This document shows, piece after piece, positions 1 through 13,358 of a stretch of DNA of 64,000 nt. The stretch's first letter is position 1, and the number at the start of each line of letters is the position of its first letter. Where the stretch lies: positions 118,243,579-118,307,578 of the forward strand of contig NC_133897.1 in the NCBI RefSeq assembly GCF_964199755.1, in the 5' to 3' direction. Under the pieces are notes generated by a model. It was not told the origin of the DNA. It made no database searches and worked only from the letters and a program-made list of their open reading frames with translations. The position numbers and the translations under genes were made by a program. The stretch is from Larus michahellis. Taxonomy: Eukaryota; Chordata; Aves; Charadriiformes; Laridae.

Positions 1-303
1 GGTTGAGGCATCTATCAGCTCCTTTTCTCTCCCATGCGGATTTTCCAATGTCCAGTAATAATGTTTTGCTCATACTGAAGTCTTTCCCTCAGCAGAAAAA
101 TAAGTCAGGCCCCTCAGCTCTGCTTGGCTACTAATTTTCACTACACACAGAATAAATTAATTTCAAGTTTCCTTCATCAAATAGACTGAAATTAGTCAGC
201 AAATTCAAAAGTTCAGGCACACAGGCAGCATGAAGTTAATATGCATTTCTGGATGAAAGCAGGTTAAAAGTGCAAGTATCTTGGGTGCACTTGCTTTTGT
301 CTC

Positions 304-363
304 AGACCAAGTTTTCCCTCCCTAAAGACCAAGTTTTCCCTCATATGCCAATTTGCATATGAG
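304..363. repeat. 17-bp direct repeat plus 9-bp inverted repeat with octamer site
   Basis: agaccaagttttccctc occurs at 304-320 and 326-342. It runs directly into a perfect inverted repeat, ctcatatgc (340-348) and gcatatgag (355-363), with a 6-nt spacer. The second arm contains ATTTGCAT (351-358), the POU octamer on the reverse strand. Confidence 0.75.
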
Positions 364-3300
364 ATGTGTGTAGATAAGGTGTGTGTTCTTTTTATAAGAA
401 AAACTGTAGTAATAGTGGAGGAAAGGAATCCAGCACAGGCAGGTCAAGAGAGGACAGTAAAAGATGTGTGAAACTGCTACGTAGTGCAGGTAATTCTGGT
501 AACGAGGTTAAGCAGACATTTTTTATAAGATATGCTGATGCGCTTTACTGGCAGCAGGAATACAATGCTCTGAGAGGAGCAGAGGCATAGTGGGTTGATG
601 GCTTATGCACAATATGAAAAGCTTTTGTTTTCCCTAAATGAACACTGAGGCCTATCTCTGAGCCAGGCATCATTACACCAAGTTTCTAGCCTCCTATCCA
701 CTGAATATCCTGGGATAACCAACATCAGCAAACATAAGGGCTCGAACAAATAAATCTTAATTCCACACTCTTCAGGGGCTCTCTCGTGCTTTATGGAAAA
801 CAAGGTTTCTAGAGCAATGCCAAAAAGGATAAAGGAGGACAGATCCTCTGCTTCTGCCTTTCCTTATGTCTATATTCTAGTAGACAGTCATCACTTCTGC
901 ATATCTGTCATGGAAAAAAATTTCTCCTTGCTCAGCCTTTGCCTGAAATGTAGTAACATCCACTATTGAGAAGAGCATGCAAAGAAGACAAACAAACAGC
1001 TGTATTTGCTCCTAAAAGTGCTTTAATAAAACATCTCTACAGCAGGGGTAAAGGCTGTTCAGCCAAACCTTGCCAGCAGCTCCTCTGCTATTGCAGGGCA
1101 GCAATGGCACTGCCCCTCCTGCTCTCCTCTGCCAGATCACCCCAAGGGTGAATATGAATTTACTGTTGAGTGTGAATGAGGCCTCAAAGACCTTCCAGAC
1201 AAGACAAAGCAACATCAGGGTCTTATTTGCCTACTCAAGCAATAATTTAGTGGATACTCTAAAAATTAAAGTCATCTGATGAATTTAAAGATGTACTTCA
1301 TCTGGTGAGACAAACTTTTACAATGGGGAAGGATTAGCAAACCTGTAAGAATATCTCTTTGCCACAAGAGTTTCCACAATTAAATGAGTGTAACAGATTT
1401 TGGCTATGTTCCCCAGAAAAAGCACTAGACATCATGCATATTGCAACTATGGTTTACCTCAGCCAGTAAAACCAATTATCCTTCACATACCTCTCTTAAT
1501 TTTTTCCTAGGGAGACCATTTCTTCTTGAACTGTTGGCTCATGGTATCTGGCTGGGAGCTAGGGATATATTTGAAAGTCCTTAAGATGAATCCTTAAGTC
1601 AGAATTATCTTACACAGGGATGCAGAAGTAGCCCAGCAGAAACAAAAAGCTCCCGTTATCAGTTCAACTCCATGGACAACACTTTTCCATGCAGCTTTCT
1701 TTGAGAAGAAGGAATCAAATGAGTTACGGAAAGTCTGCCACGACAAGTTTGAAACACAGGGTCCCAAAGCCAAACTCTTTTCCTGAGTATGAGAAGCATT
1801 TGCATTTAGGCATGCAAATCCTCTCCCCAGGGAATCTCAGGTGGCACTTGGGTCTCCATTCAGGAACCTCTAAAGACACCCGTTAGGGCATTTGATCCTG
1901 TCTGAGGTAACCACGTCTTCTGGTATCTCCAATAGGGAACACCAAATAGGATCTTTTAAACCTACTTAAACCTACTTGGCCCCACTGGCCCAGAAAGGTC
2001 ATGAATAAAAATTAAACCTTTCACATAGTTCCCGTTGAGGTTTTGAAACCAGTTGTTGGAAATGAGCACCTGAAGGGCTCTGGTCTTCATGTGCTGTCTG
2101 CAAAGAACCAGCAAGTACCAGTGACAACCTCCATAGGCTTTGATGGTTCTCATCTGACTGGAAGCCCCTATCTTTTCTCCCCTGCTTGATCCACCTGGAC
2201 TACCCAGGCCATGAGAGGAATCAGTCAGCACAAATTTTCCATGTAATTTGCCTGAGATTTTAATTACCAGCCAAATCAAACAGCAGAGGGTTCAGGCAAC
2301 ACACTTGGGAATTCACCACCTGCCTGGCTCAAAAAGCATAAGCAAAACCACATTGTTTTATGCATCTCAAAAAGAGAAGGAAGATGAAAAACAGTAAGCA
2401 CTTGATTGCTTTTGCTTCTAGCATATATTAAGTTTTCTTGTAGCTGGATTTTAACAGAACTACTATAGCAAACTGCAACCTTTCAGTGGCTCAAACTGTA
2501 GCTTTGTGTCCATCCTCTGCATTTTCCCAGGGATGAGACTGACAGAAACTTGATTTGTTCCGAGAATACAGCCCATCCTATACAGTTAAGGACCCTGTGG
2601 GAAAAAAATAACGTAAATGTCATGGACACAGAAGGAAGAGACAAATTAATGTAACACAGACAACTTATTTATGATATTTTGTTACTTTGTAGTGCTTGAC
2701 TTGCAACCTAATAATGTAGTTTTTACATATAATTCCGTTAAAGAAAAAAAATGAGGGAAAGAGTGCTGGAAAACTTCATGAGTAGTCATCAGGTCCCAAA
2801 AACTTCGATCCACAGCACAGCCTACAATTGCCTTAATCTGCTTGAGCATTTGGTGACACAGTAGAAGACTATTGTCCATGCCCAGCCACAGGAGAGAGAT
2901 GAGACAGACCTTTACTGAGTACATTTCAAAGCTATTTGTTAGACAGCAAATGAAAGATGAAAGTTGGGAAAGCACAGTTCAATCACAGAAGAAAAATGTA
3001 TTTTCTTTTTGGAAAACTCTGCTGTTCTTGTTCTCCCTGGCTTCTCTCTCCATCCCCACATCTGTTCCCACTTACTCTGCCCCCATTTTCTCACTGGGAA
3101 GCATCAGACAATCTTTACTGCAGGCACAAGTATCCGTTCCAAGTGTTTTCGAGGGAACACATTCTTAGTCATGCTAGTGCTCTACTGGGTGTCCTTGCCT
3201 TACATGCAAGTCCGGCTCCACATGTGTCCCAGGCCTCGACACAGCAAAATACTTAAGCGGAGACCTCACTGTATAGAAGTTCTTAAACCCCCAAATCTCT

Positions 3301-3980
3301 CGCATGCATTTAGTTTTGAGAACTCATTCCACTGAAGCTAGCAGAAATGCAATGTTTGACACAGCCTTCTCCTAAACTGGGGCCTGAGACCATCATACGG
3401 CACTTACCTTTGACATCAACAGTCAAAAAATGTGTATTAACTATAGCAAAAATAGAACCTTTAAAAAAAAATAAAAAACATAGTGACAAGAAAGACTGTT
3501 ATTTTCACCATCTTTTTTCAAGGTGAGCTAATTGGGAATTTTTTTCCTCATTTTGCTATACGCTCAAAATTCAGAGCAAGACATTAGTCAAGCTGGCTTG
3601 TGAGAATCCAGCTGGGTCTTTGTGTATCCTTTGAACCAGGGAGAACCAGTGAGCTCCTGGGGCACTCATGTTGCACAGAAAAATCTCTTCCTCACTCCTT
3701 CACTGACCTTAACCCCCCCGGGAAGACTCCTTGCCCTCAGCCCTCTAGGTGGCTCAGATGTCCTTTATAGCCAAAGCACACCACAACCACTCTGATGGAG
3801 GGGGAAAAAAACACCCCAAAACATGACAATGCCTGTATTTGCCTATTGCTTGTGGGTAAATGATTGTGATCCATGGGAGGAAGAGAGAACTGGCATGGAT
3901 GGGGGAAAAACATCATAAGACCAACAGGTTGCGACGCAAAATAATGACTTAATATGCAATGCCTGTAAGCATTTGTTGTA

Positions 3981-3994
3981 TTAATTGCAATTAA
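3981..3994. promoter_or_regulatory. TTAATTGCAATTAA 14-bp palindrome (paired homeodomain-type sites)
   Basis: This perfect palindrome is made of two head-to-head TAATTG half-sites. It lies in an AT-rich stretch with no repeat signature and could be part of a conserved non-coding element. Function is inferred only from the motif. Confidence 0.45.
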
Positions 3995-4976
3995 CCTGTT
4001 TCAACTACTAGGAAGACTTTCATTCTGTTAGCAATGGCAAGTGTTCAGTGTGCAATGAAGCAGCTAAATGTAGAAAATCATCGCTCAGAAAACCATAGCT
4101 CTGCAAGAGAATAGCTCGTCTTTTTCAGGAGAAAAGGAGCTGACATAACAGGACAGGACATTTCCCACTCAGAAAACATGCATGCTCAGGCAAGCTGGAG
4201 GAGTGTGTTAAGCAAGCAGCTGTGGAGAGATGAGTAAGTCCCATCCACTCAGAGATAAAACTTTTTTATTTTTTTTTAACATAGGATAGCCTAATGTGGA
4301 AACTGCCAGTCCTTGTCCTCTCACTACTTCTTTGATGTTCATTTGCTTTAAAATTTTTCCCCTGTGATGAACAACAGAGATTGCCAGTAAGTATTTGCAA
4401 GCTCAGCAGCAAAGGTGAAGGAACTGAGCATTTGTTGCTCAAAATGAATGCTTGAAAATGACTGTCTACAGTCATTCCCTTCTATTTGCTTCACTATTAT
4501 GGGATAAAAGGAAGCAAACAAAGTACAATAGCAATAGCTATAATAATAACTCACTAATGTTTGCAAAACTTCTATTGGAGGTTTGTAAGTGTGCAAAGTA
4601 TCACTCTGAAATGGATACTGAAGACGACATATTTATTTTCTCCCGGCCCACACCTTTTTCCTTATACTTTTTACTTGAAACCAATTATTTTTCACAGTAA
4701 ATTTTAACGCTGTCAAAATTACCATGAGAACAGCCAAAAGTGCACCTAAACCAGTCCCCTGTCCGTGAGAGCAGGATGCTTCGAGAGGAGCGCAGGAACA
4801 ATCAGAATATTACATGACGGTAATATTTCCTCCAGACACACTCCCCATCTCAAGCCAATGCAAATGCTGAGCATGATGAACATAGGCAGCATAACCTGCT
4901 CCTTTCAGAAATCAGCCATCCTGGGGGCCCTCCGTGAGTGAGATATTACTTGCCCAAAGTAGGAAGGTGAGTGGCG

Positions 4977-4990
4977 GCACTAGATGGCAC
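4977..4990 (+). promoter_or_regulatory. CTCF-like motif, forward
   Basis: The 14-mer GCACTAGATGGCAC matches the CTCF core CCASYAGRKGGCRS at 13 of 14 positions. It points toward a second, perfect motif 48 bp away. Confidence 0.65.
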
Positions 4991-5037
4991 TGGAAGCCCT
5001 GCGGTTTAGGCATTTTTATAGTTATTTTGTGCTTTAA

Positions 5038-5051
5038 GCGCCATCTGGTGG
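5038..5051 (-). promoter_or_regulatory. CTCF-like motif, reverse, perfect core
   Basis: On the minus strand the sequence is CCACCAGATGGCGC, matching the CTCF core CCASYAGRKGGCRS at all 14 positions. With the forward motif at 4977 it forms a convergent pair. Confidence 0.75.
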
Positions 5052-7300
5052 TGTTACCGACTTTTTCTTGAAAAGCCTGGTTACGTGACTGTCACTAGCA
5101 ACCACATTTTTATCACGTTTTTCAGTAAGTATAGACAACTAGATACCAAAATACAACGCCATCAAGTTTTTCTAAACTAAATAGTATCTACCCTCCTTTC
5201 TCATTACACTTTTGTAAAGGAGTTCAATATGCAGTGTATTTACCAATTCAATGTACCAAAACGATTTAATTGGAGAAAGTTTGGCTCAGAGAAAGGCATG
5301 CATGTGCTGCCAAATGGAATCCTGCTGCTGGATGTAAGAGCATTTCTCTGTCCTTTCCTCCAGAGCTCTTCAAGCTTCTCCTTCTTCCTGCCTCCTCCTG
5401 AAAACTCAATTGAATAGGTAGGACAAACCAGAGAGACTGCCATGGGAGGCAAGAACACAAAGAAGACAAAGTGAACAAAATCAGGCATCCATATAGTCTT
5501 CCAATCTCCCTCTCCCCCTCCCTAAAAAGGACTGGTCCTTTGCAATATTCCCCAGAGTCAGGAAAATACATAATCATCCTTCAAGATGCTGCACAAGAAC
5601 GCCAACCACTATTATTTGTGTATGTAAAATTCTGGATTCAGCTTTGCCATTTCCTGGACAGCATCCATTGCTGGATTGAAGGCAATGTGTAACAGGTATA
5701 CACTGAGCTCCCCAAAAGCAGGCATCTGTTTCACATTTTGTAAGACTTTTGCACTAGCGTAAAGGCTGGGGGTGTTTCACGTCTGTCTTGCTCGCATTGA
5801 GGCTGACAGACAACATTCCCTTTCACTTCTTTAGGAGCATACGATAGATTTTGTCTTTCGCTTCTGACCTTGTAAACCGATGCTGAAACAAGAAATTGCC
5901 AAAGTGGTGTGACAAGGAGGAGCAGCTCTGGCCCTGGGAGCTGGTGGGTAACTGGTGCTGGGGTAGCAGACAGATAAACCACTCTGGATCCTGGCTACAG
6001 ACTGGTCCACCTTGAAAAGCAGAAAGGCTAACTTGTTCTGCCTGGGATTACAGGCAGTGGCACACAAAAAGCCAAAACTCAGACTACCCTTGTGTAACTT
6101 GCCAACAAACCCATCACCTGGGGGCAAGGATGGAGGGGGGTGGCAGGTATACACCAGGACACAGGGTGGGCAGTTCTGCAAACTGCCAGACCAAGTAGGT
6201 TAGCCAGGGGAATTCAGAAAGGAGTGCGAAACAGTTGACCTACCTAAAAATGAATCCTCTCGCACATATAATGAAGACAGAATTTGCATTAGAAATCCAT
6301 ACAGCTGTTTGGAAAGGGGAACGTTGCCCTCAGGGACAAATCCACTCCCTAACACCCAGCCTTAGCGTCTCCCTCATGCCTGGCCAAGATCCTCCCCCTC
6401 ATGAGGAAGAATCCTCCCCCCGAGGCGCCTAAGCAACAGTGGAGCAATCCTGAGGAGGCTGCTTTATTAAATTAAATGTCCTCGTGGGAGGATGCAATTC
6501 AGGGGTTTTTTCCTTTTTTTTTTTCTTTTTTTTTTTTCCAAATGAAGCTCCCTTCTCAGAGAATAGGAAGGACTGTTGCTTTTGTGTGGCAGAATTCATA
6601 TTGAACTTCGTCTCTTTGTTCTTTTTTTAAAGTCCAGCATGCATAAAAAGTAACAGATTTCCAAAATCAGGTTGTCTCTTCCTTTCAGATCTGACTACTC
6701 ACTCCAACTTTTTAGGATACTCATTAGGATAGTGTAACATGGATCCATGTTTTAAGCAGGACTCCCCAGTGAAAACAATGAGTGTCCTGCCTAAATTAAT
6801 ACCACAACATGTCCCTTAGAAAATAAATAAAAGATAAATCAAGCCAAGTCAGTTTCATTTAGGCCAAATGTGGGAGTTTTGCCTTGAAGTAAAAACACAG
6901 GAATTTGGTCTTGTTCTGTTCTAAAAGAAATAAATTTAAGAAATATATCCTAAATAATCAAGACAGGCAAATGTTTTTATATAAGTAAGCAGGACTATAC
7001 CCCTGAAATACAGATGAGGATTCTTCGCAGCTTTAATATCATGTTTTCTATACAAAATCCTCAGCAGAAATTCTCAAATCCGATATTCTTCTTTACTTTT
7101 TACAGTCAGCATTTTTTTTACTTTAGTCAGTGTAAGCCCCTTAACAACAGACTCCTTTTGCCTGTACTGTTTTTTGTATGCTGATGATAGCACAACAAAT
7201 ATAAAACATCTTTGTAGAAGCCCCTTAGAAGGTCCGTATTTTTGTAGGCTAAGTGCTTTACTTGGTGGCTCTGCCAATTACTTTAATATTGTTTCTTGGG
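5052..7300. other. Intergenic, no gene seen
   Basis: No supportable gene is seen. A pyrimidine-rich tract (T runs broken by C) lies at about 6504-6540. The stretch ends at the CR1 insertion. Confidence 0.7.
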
Positions 7301-7610
7301 GGCCTACAAGAAAGCTGGAGAAGGACTTTTTACAAGGGCATAGGATGAGAGGTAATGGCTTCAAACTGTAAGAGGGTAGATTTAGATTACATATCAGGAA
7401 GAAATTTTTCACTCTGAGGGTGGCGAGGCAACGGCACAGGTTGCCCAGAGAAGTTGTTGAGGCCCCATCCCTGGAAGCGTTCAAGGTCAGGTCAGATGGG
7501 GCCTTTAGCAACCTGGTCTACTGGGAAGTGTCCCTGTCCATGGCAGGAGGTTTGGAACTAGATGATCTTTAAGGTCCCTTCCAACCTAAACCATTCTATG
7601 ATTCTCTGAT
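7301..7610 (+). mobile_element. CR1 LINE, 5'-truncated 3' end
   Basis: The element reads from the last part of the CR1 reverse-transcriptase ORF (frame broken) through the 3' UTR text 'ggaactagatgatctttaag', 'gtcccttccaacctaaacc', and ends in attctatgattctctgat, the CR1 terminal repeat. About 310 bp remain. No target-site duplication is expected for CR1. Confidence 0.93.
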
Positions 7611-10600
7611 TGTTCTGTTTACTGACCAGCTGCAAATGGTATAGTACATTTATGGTCTGAAAAATTACTCTAAAAATAGTAAGATGGGTCTTGGTGTTTA
7701 TGATCACTTAGTAACTTAATAACAAATATTCTTCATTTAAGCTCCTTTAAAAGCTGTTTTTCTAACCTCATGTAGTACAAATTCAGGATAGGATATAAAA
7801 GCCAGGCTATATTATCACAGTATTTTACTGGTGACACCATAAACAAACAAAAGCAGAGCATTACATCATAATGCCTCTATGTGGCTTCAATAATGGGACT
7901 TTGCACTATAGTCTGCATGGGTATGGACACCAGCATGGTTATTTCTAGACTGCATTTCAAGTTTGGGTCCCAGCACATGCTTAAGCTCAAATTCCTTTGA
8001 TGTCCAAATAATTTTAATACTAACACCCAAAATACAGAAGCTTCAAACAAGCAGGTATTTGGAGCCACACTATTCCTCAGCCCAGATTCAAGCATTTGCC
8101 AACCCATAGGCTATGTTCTCATGTCAAATTATTTGCTCTTATCCCGACTGCAGCAAAATTACATGGTTAATACAATGCAGCGAAGTCAGGCTAGGAGCCA
8201 TCCAGAAATGCTGGTGTCTGCAGCAAGACACAGTAGGACCTGTAGGCTGCTGAACTGTACTTTAGGGCCAGAACTGCAGACACAAGATGAGAAAGTACCT
8301 TTAGTTTCAGGCAGTTTTCTGGCTTATGCTCCACCAAGTAAGGGAGATGCAGCCTATCTGGCCCAGAGCTTCCTGGTTCTTCTTAGAGCAAATGCAATCT
8401 CTGCCTCTGTCTTAGGTTACACCTAGAATAAATATACTTCAGTCAGAAAACTGACGAGGAAATGTTCCTGATTGTGGCACTAGGAGCAGATTCTTTAAAT
8501 AAGTTCCATTTTTACTCAACGGCTAATTCCACCTCCCCGTTCTGAGATCATACTTTTTACAAGACAGAAAAGATAGTCAGGATCTCAGAAGGGTTTTCCA
8601 GCCTGCTTTTGTTCATTATTTCTTTGCAGCTCTTGAAGATGCTAAGCAAAATGACAACACTTGTTCTGAGAGAAAGTACATCTACAACAGATAGTGTAAA
8701 CTCCTCTTCCTACCAATCAGTACTCCCTACCCGTGTTGTACTATCTTGCACTTATATTGTTCAGACATTTCATTGTTACCAAGGGTTTGCAGTTGTTTTC
8801 CTCTAATTATCTTCAAGGCTTTCTGTACAGAACAACTTCATATAGAGCAACTTCACGATCCACCCTGTCGGGAGAGGTGTACCGGTAATATTGGCACTGC
8901 ATGATAGATGGGAAAAATGAATGGAAAGGTTAGAGGTTAGACCTCACCTACTCATACTCTATAGAGCTCTTATTCATGTAGGTTAGGCCACTGATGCAGA
9001 CTGGGGTTTAAATGACTTGCTAAGATGAAAATTAATATCAGAAATGTAAAAAGAATTACAAAGTTCTTCACTCCCCAGCTTTGCTGAGACTCACAACCTC
9101 TTTCTCATGCCCTCCTCCGAACATAAAGGGCACCATAACTTTCTTTGGCATGCCAAAATTCTCATCTGTATGAGACTCCAGTGACTTGCCTCAGTGGCCT
9201 TTTAGGGCATAAATACCTTTTCTTAAAAGAAGAAAAAGGTCAGATTCATTAAAGACTTCACAACTCTACTCATGACTACCAGGCTGTTGCAATGTAATGA
9301 CTCCAGGAGATAGGTCTACAGTCCTAGTGTTAAGGAATGCAATTTGAGCCTTTGCCGGCACAGACATGTCACTGATGCTACTAAAACAAAACTTGAGCTA
9401 AAATTTGTTTCAAGTCTTTACTTGCTTGCAATGGAAAGTTTGCTGGCAGCTGTTGTCATCATTAGCCTTGTGGCAATGTTTTTTTCTGAAGTGTCTTGTG
9501 TCTTATTGAAGCTTAAAGCTTGTTAAGTTGGGAGGGGACTTTGGGTGATCTGCCAACAGCAGACAATAAAGTGTTCTTTTCTCCTGTTGTAACAGAGTCG
9601 TAAGTTTTGGTTTATGGATAATGGCAGCTACACACAGTAAATTAAAACACACACAAAAAAGAGGAAAACATAAGGGCTTTTCTCTAAGTAGTCCATTTAG
9701 CCCATTACAGGCTCCCCTAGGGTTTTAAATGCAATTGTAAAAACACCCTAATTTTTCACCATTAACTATTTGATTTTCCTAGTAGGCTAAGAGTGGGCAT
9801 TTTTATAGCAACATCCCTTTCCAGGGATACCAGCTGTATAAGCTTTGAGCTGGATTCCTACCACCCCACTTTTCTGTGGCTCCCCAGACTAGCAGGGAAA
9901 GCTGTGATGTAGAGAACATCCCCTCCTCCCTGCCTGGCTCTCTTGGAAGGAGCTGAAATTCATCACCTGCTTGCACACTGTATTCCGTTTTTTCCTACTC
10001 GCTATGGATTGCTGGGATAGATGGTGGTCTAGCTATTAAATAAGCGTCAGATACATCAACTTTATCCTGTAAACTGACAGACAGCTGTATCTCAAAGCAT
10101 GCCAAGAAGGTCAGAAATGAACCACTGAAGCAAACTGTGCAGCCCAAAGCAGACTCAAGTACACCGGCCCCATGCAATGAAGCCTGCACATGTGGCTTGG
10201 TGAGCTCTGTCAGGGCAACGGGACCCACCACAGGACAACTGGTAATTCATTGGCATAAAACACCAGAACCACTTAAGTCCACCAGCTTCAGTACAGAGGT
10301 CCTCTAATGTGTCCTGCAAGCAGATTGGGAGGTACTATATCACCCTACAGAGTCACACAGCAGCCTCAGACTGTTAGGTTTAAGTTTACGTTCATTATCA
10401 TACAACAGGTCCAATGAAGGTTAATCAGATTAAGATAATTAAAAAGCAACCAGGCACCTTCAGCAGAAAGAAAAAGACGAGAAGTCCAAGCAAGGAGTAG
10501 CATGTTTTGCCCTTTGATTGTGGTTTTCCTTGTTTGCTCGAGCTGCCAGAGCCCTTGAAGTTACATGGAGCAAGCACAGCCAGGAACTGGCATTGTTTTA

Positions 10601-13331
10601 GCAGCACGAGGAAATTAAACTGTAAAAGAAATCTGTAAGTTTTGTGCGATTTAACACAGAGCTCTGTGGGTAGGTCCTGGGATGGAGATGTATATTAAAT
10701 GGGGGATTCAGTTCCTTACAGTCACTCCAGCTCCTCAGGGCAACCTTGGGCCTGCCACTTCTCTCTGTCTTTTCTCCTCCTCCCTGTAACAGCCATAATG
10801 ATGATACACCAGTGCCTTACCCTCATCTCCTGGAACGGGAACTCCTCCGGCGGTGAGTTGCTGGCAGCTGCATGTATGTGCACAGCCCAGCACCGCAGGG
10901 CTGCCGGCGCAGCTCATCATGGCTCAAACAGCAGCAAGAAGGCGCACGGCACTTCTGTGTCACTGTGCGAGCAAACGCACAGCAAGGTTCACTGCCCCTG
11001 CCATGGTGCATGTAGAAAGACAGCAGGCAATAACCACTTTCTGCACGCTTAACAGTTTAAAGGAGATAATTGCCATACATAACTTAAACCTTATGGGTAA
11101 TTCAGGAAAGTGGAATTAATTAACTATCTTGGCACGTGGCCTTGATTCCACTGCTAGCACGTATTATAAAACATATAAACATCATGGAAGTGTTGTTCTA
11201 TTTGTCATTCTGTGTAACAGATCAGGGAAAGCACTACAGAATAGGAAGCCAACATCTTCCCTCACGCACGCTCTGCCTTAAGCAATCAGCTCCTCCAGTA
11301 GGGATCTGAGGCAATGGCATTTCTGCTTTTAGCTATCTTCCAGTTACAGGGGGACAAGAAGCACAGAAATAAAATTCCACTTGTTGTGCATCTGCCTTTC
11401 CTAAGCAGACAGCGCAAGTAACTCGCTCAATTTAACCCTGGAATCTCAGACCCAGCCAGAAGCCAGCTCAGCCTCCCTGAGGTCACCCACCTGGTAGTCT
11501 TTTGCCAGGTTCTTGGCACTTGCACCTTTTCTTAGCTTTCTTTCATGATGCTTGTATGTCTTTTGATCTTGCTGCATGATAAAACCAGACGACCTAACAA
11601 AAGAAAAATAAGAAAAAAAACAGAAAAGACAATTTAGCATTTGGGACAACAATCTTACTGTAGGCTTGTAGTCTGACCTTGCAGAAGCAAACTCCTCAGG
11701 CTACCAAAAGAGTCCTTCCACCTGTTATGACACAAACGTTTACATAAAAATGGGCAGGTTTATGTCCCTTTTTTCTCCTAGCATCAGGATTTTTTGAAAA
11801 GTATTTCACATATCAATTTGTACTTAGGTATTTAGATGTCTAACCTCCTTGATGGAAGTGCAGAGGACCCAGCTGAGCTGAGTGATCCCTCAAAATAAAG
11901 GTAAGGTAAAGTTGCTCAAAATTAGGCAACTGCCACGTTCTCAGGGGCAAAACTTCATAAAAAGACCAGCTTAAATGGCTGTCCCAAGATAGATATTGTG
12001 TCCTTTTGCTTTTGAAGTGTCTCTAAAGCTCAGGTTGCTTTCCTCTGGTGCTAGAGCTCTGCAAGCAGCAGTAGTATATGGATTTCAAACATCAGTCACT
12101 GCTGAAAGACAATGAACAAAGGGCCATGCAAAAGAGAGGAAAGAACTCGGAGCCAAATTCTCTCGGGTCACATACCAGGTGAGATGACACTAGTTCAGGC
12201 TGTTCACTTGTCCGAACGAGGCCCTACTGCCATCTGCCCACATATTTCTGTCTTTCCGGTGTTGTTGTCACAGCAAGTCCTTCATTCTTTTGACAAAAAG
12301 CCACCTGAACTATTGTATGTGTATTGATTTGGTTGATTTGCTGCCTGTGTAACTCAGAGCATCATTAATCTGATACAGAGAGCACTGCTTGAAAGGCTTG
12401 ACTAAGTACAATATCAAGTGTCACCCTGGGCTTTAAAGTACAAAAAGTACAGATAGCACAAACAAAAGGGCCATATTCACCCTGGTTTAACCCTTCCAAC
12501 CTCCCTAACAATTGCCATAAGGTGATTATTCTGGAGTTGAATCAGAGGAAAATCGGAACCAGAACAGAAACAAGAAAAGCTGCTTGGATAAAGATGTTTT
12601 CCTGATTTCTTAGGCATGCTGCTTGATTGATACTACTGAAAACACTGATGACTGGAAACATTCATGTTACAGTCTTTCAGATGTTGGAATTGTCTGGTTT
12701 GAGGATTGCAATATGCTTAGTAAAGGTGCTAATCACTTCCTCCACACAAGCAAGATTAATTTCTCTTCAGAAAATCAATATGTAGGTTGCCTCTGACCAG
12801 TACTGGTGAACTGCTTCCTAAGCGGTTGGGTAACAGTATAAATGCCCCGAGAGTGAGTATATTTAGAGTAAGTAGCAGCAGGCATTTACTTTCAGGAGAA
12901 GAAAACTTTCAAACTCAAATACAAATTGTCTGTGTTCTTGTCCAAATTCCTTCCCCCTTCCTGCACTCTGATTCATACTGAAGTTGCTGTGTCAGCTGTC
13001 ATCACTGCTGTTTCCATGCCCTCCTTCCTATTCACACCCTGAATGTCACCACTGGTGTCAGCTGCTGCTTTCTCCAGCCCTGGCCTCAACTCTTGTCAAC
13101 AACTACAGCACACGGTGCTGCCGTGCAAGCTGCGGCTCATCAGCCAAGTGCTTTGGAGTGTGCTCTGCGATCCTTCGTGGGATTTTCAGCGCTGTCTCTG
13201 CGCCCTCTATTCCTACAACGCACACATATGCATCCAGAAGTAGAGGTGGACTATTTCTTTAGACCAGCTACAAAAGAGAGGATGCCAAGCCTCCAAGCAG
13301 CAGTGCAATAGGGCTGTCATAAGCCTGAAGC
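7611..13331. other. Intergenic, no gene seen
   Basis: Mixed-composition sequence without recognised exons or repeats. Short open frames near 10699-11119 lie in a locally GC-richer patch and show no family resemblance. Confidence 0.65.
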
Positions 13332-13358
13332 AAAAAAAAAAAAAAAAAAAAAAAAAAA
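13332..13358. repeat. Poly(A) tract, 27 A
   Basis: An uninterrupted run of 27 A. It may be a simple repeat or the tail of a retroposed transcript. The 350 bp before it are GC-richer than the surroundings, but no gene is recognised and no AATAAA precedes the tract. Confidence 0.9.

Larger units (their letters stand above)
1..4970. other. Intergenic, no gene seen
   Basis: I find no exon chain, RNA gene or recognisable mobile element here. The short open frames near 2682-3335 overlap one another and have no conserved text. The only structured items are the repeat cluster at 304-363 and the palindrome at 3981. Confidence 0.7.

Noticed and set aside
2682..3335. Overlapping open frames of about 100-123 codons
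   Set aside because: There are three frames on both strands, none with conserved text or plausible splice structure; likely chance.
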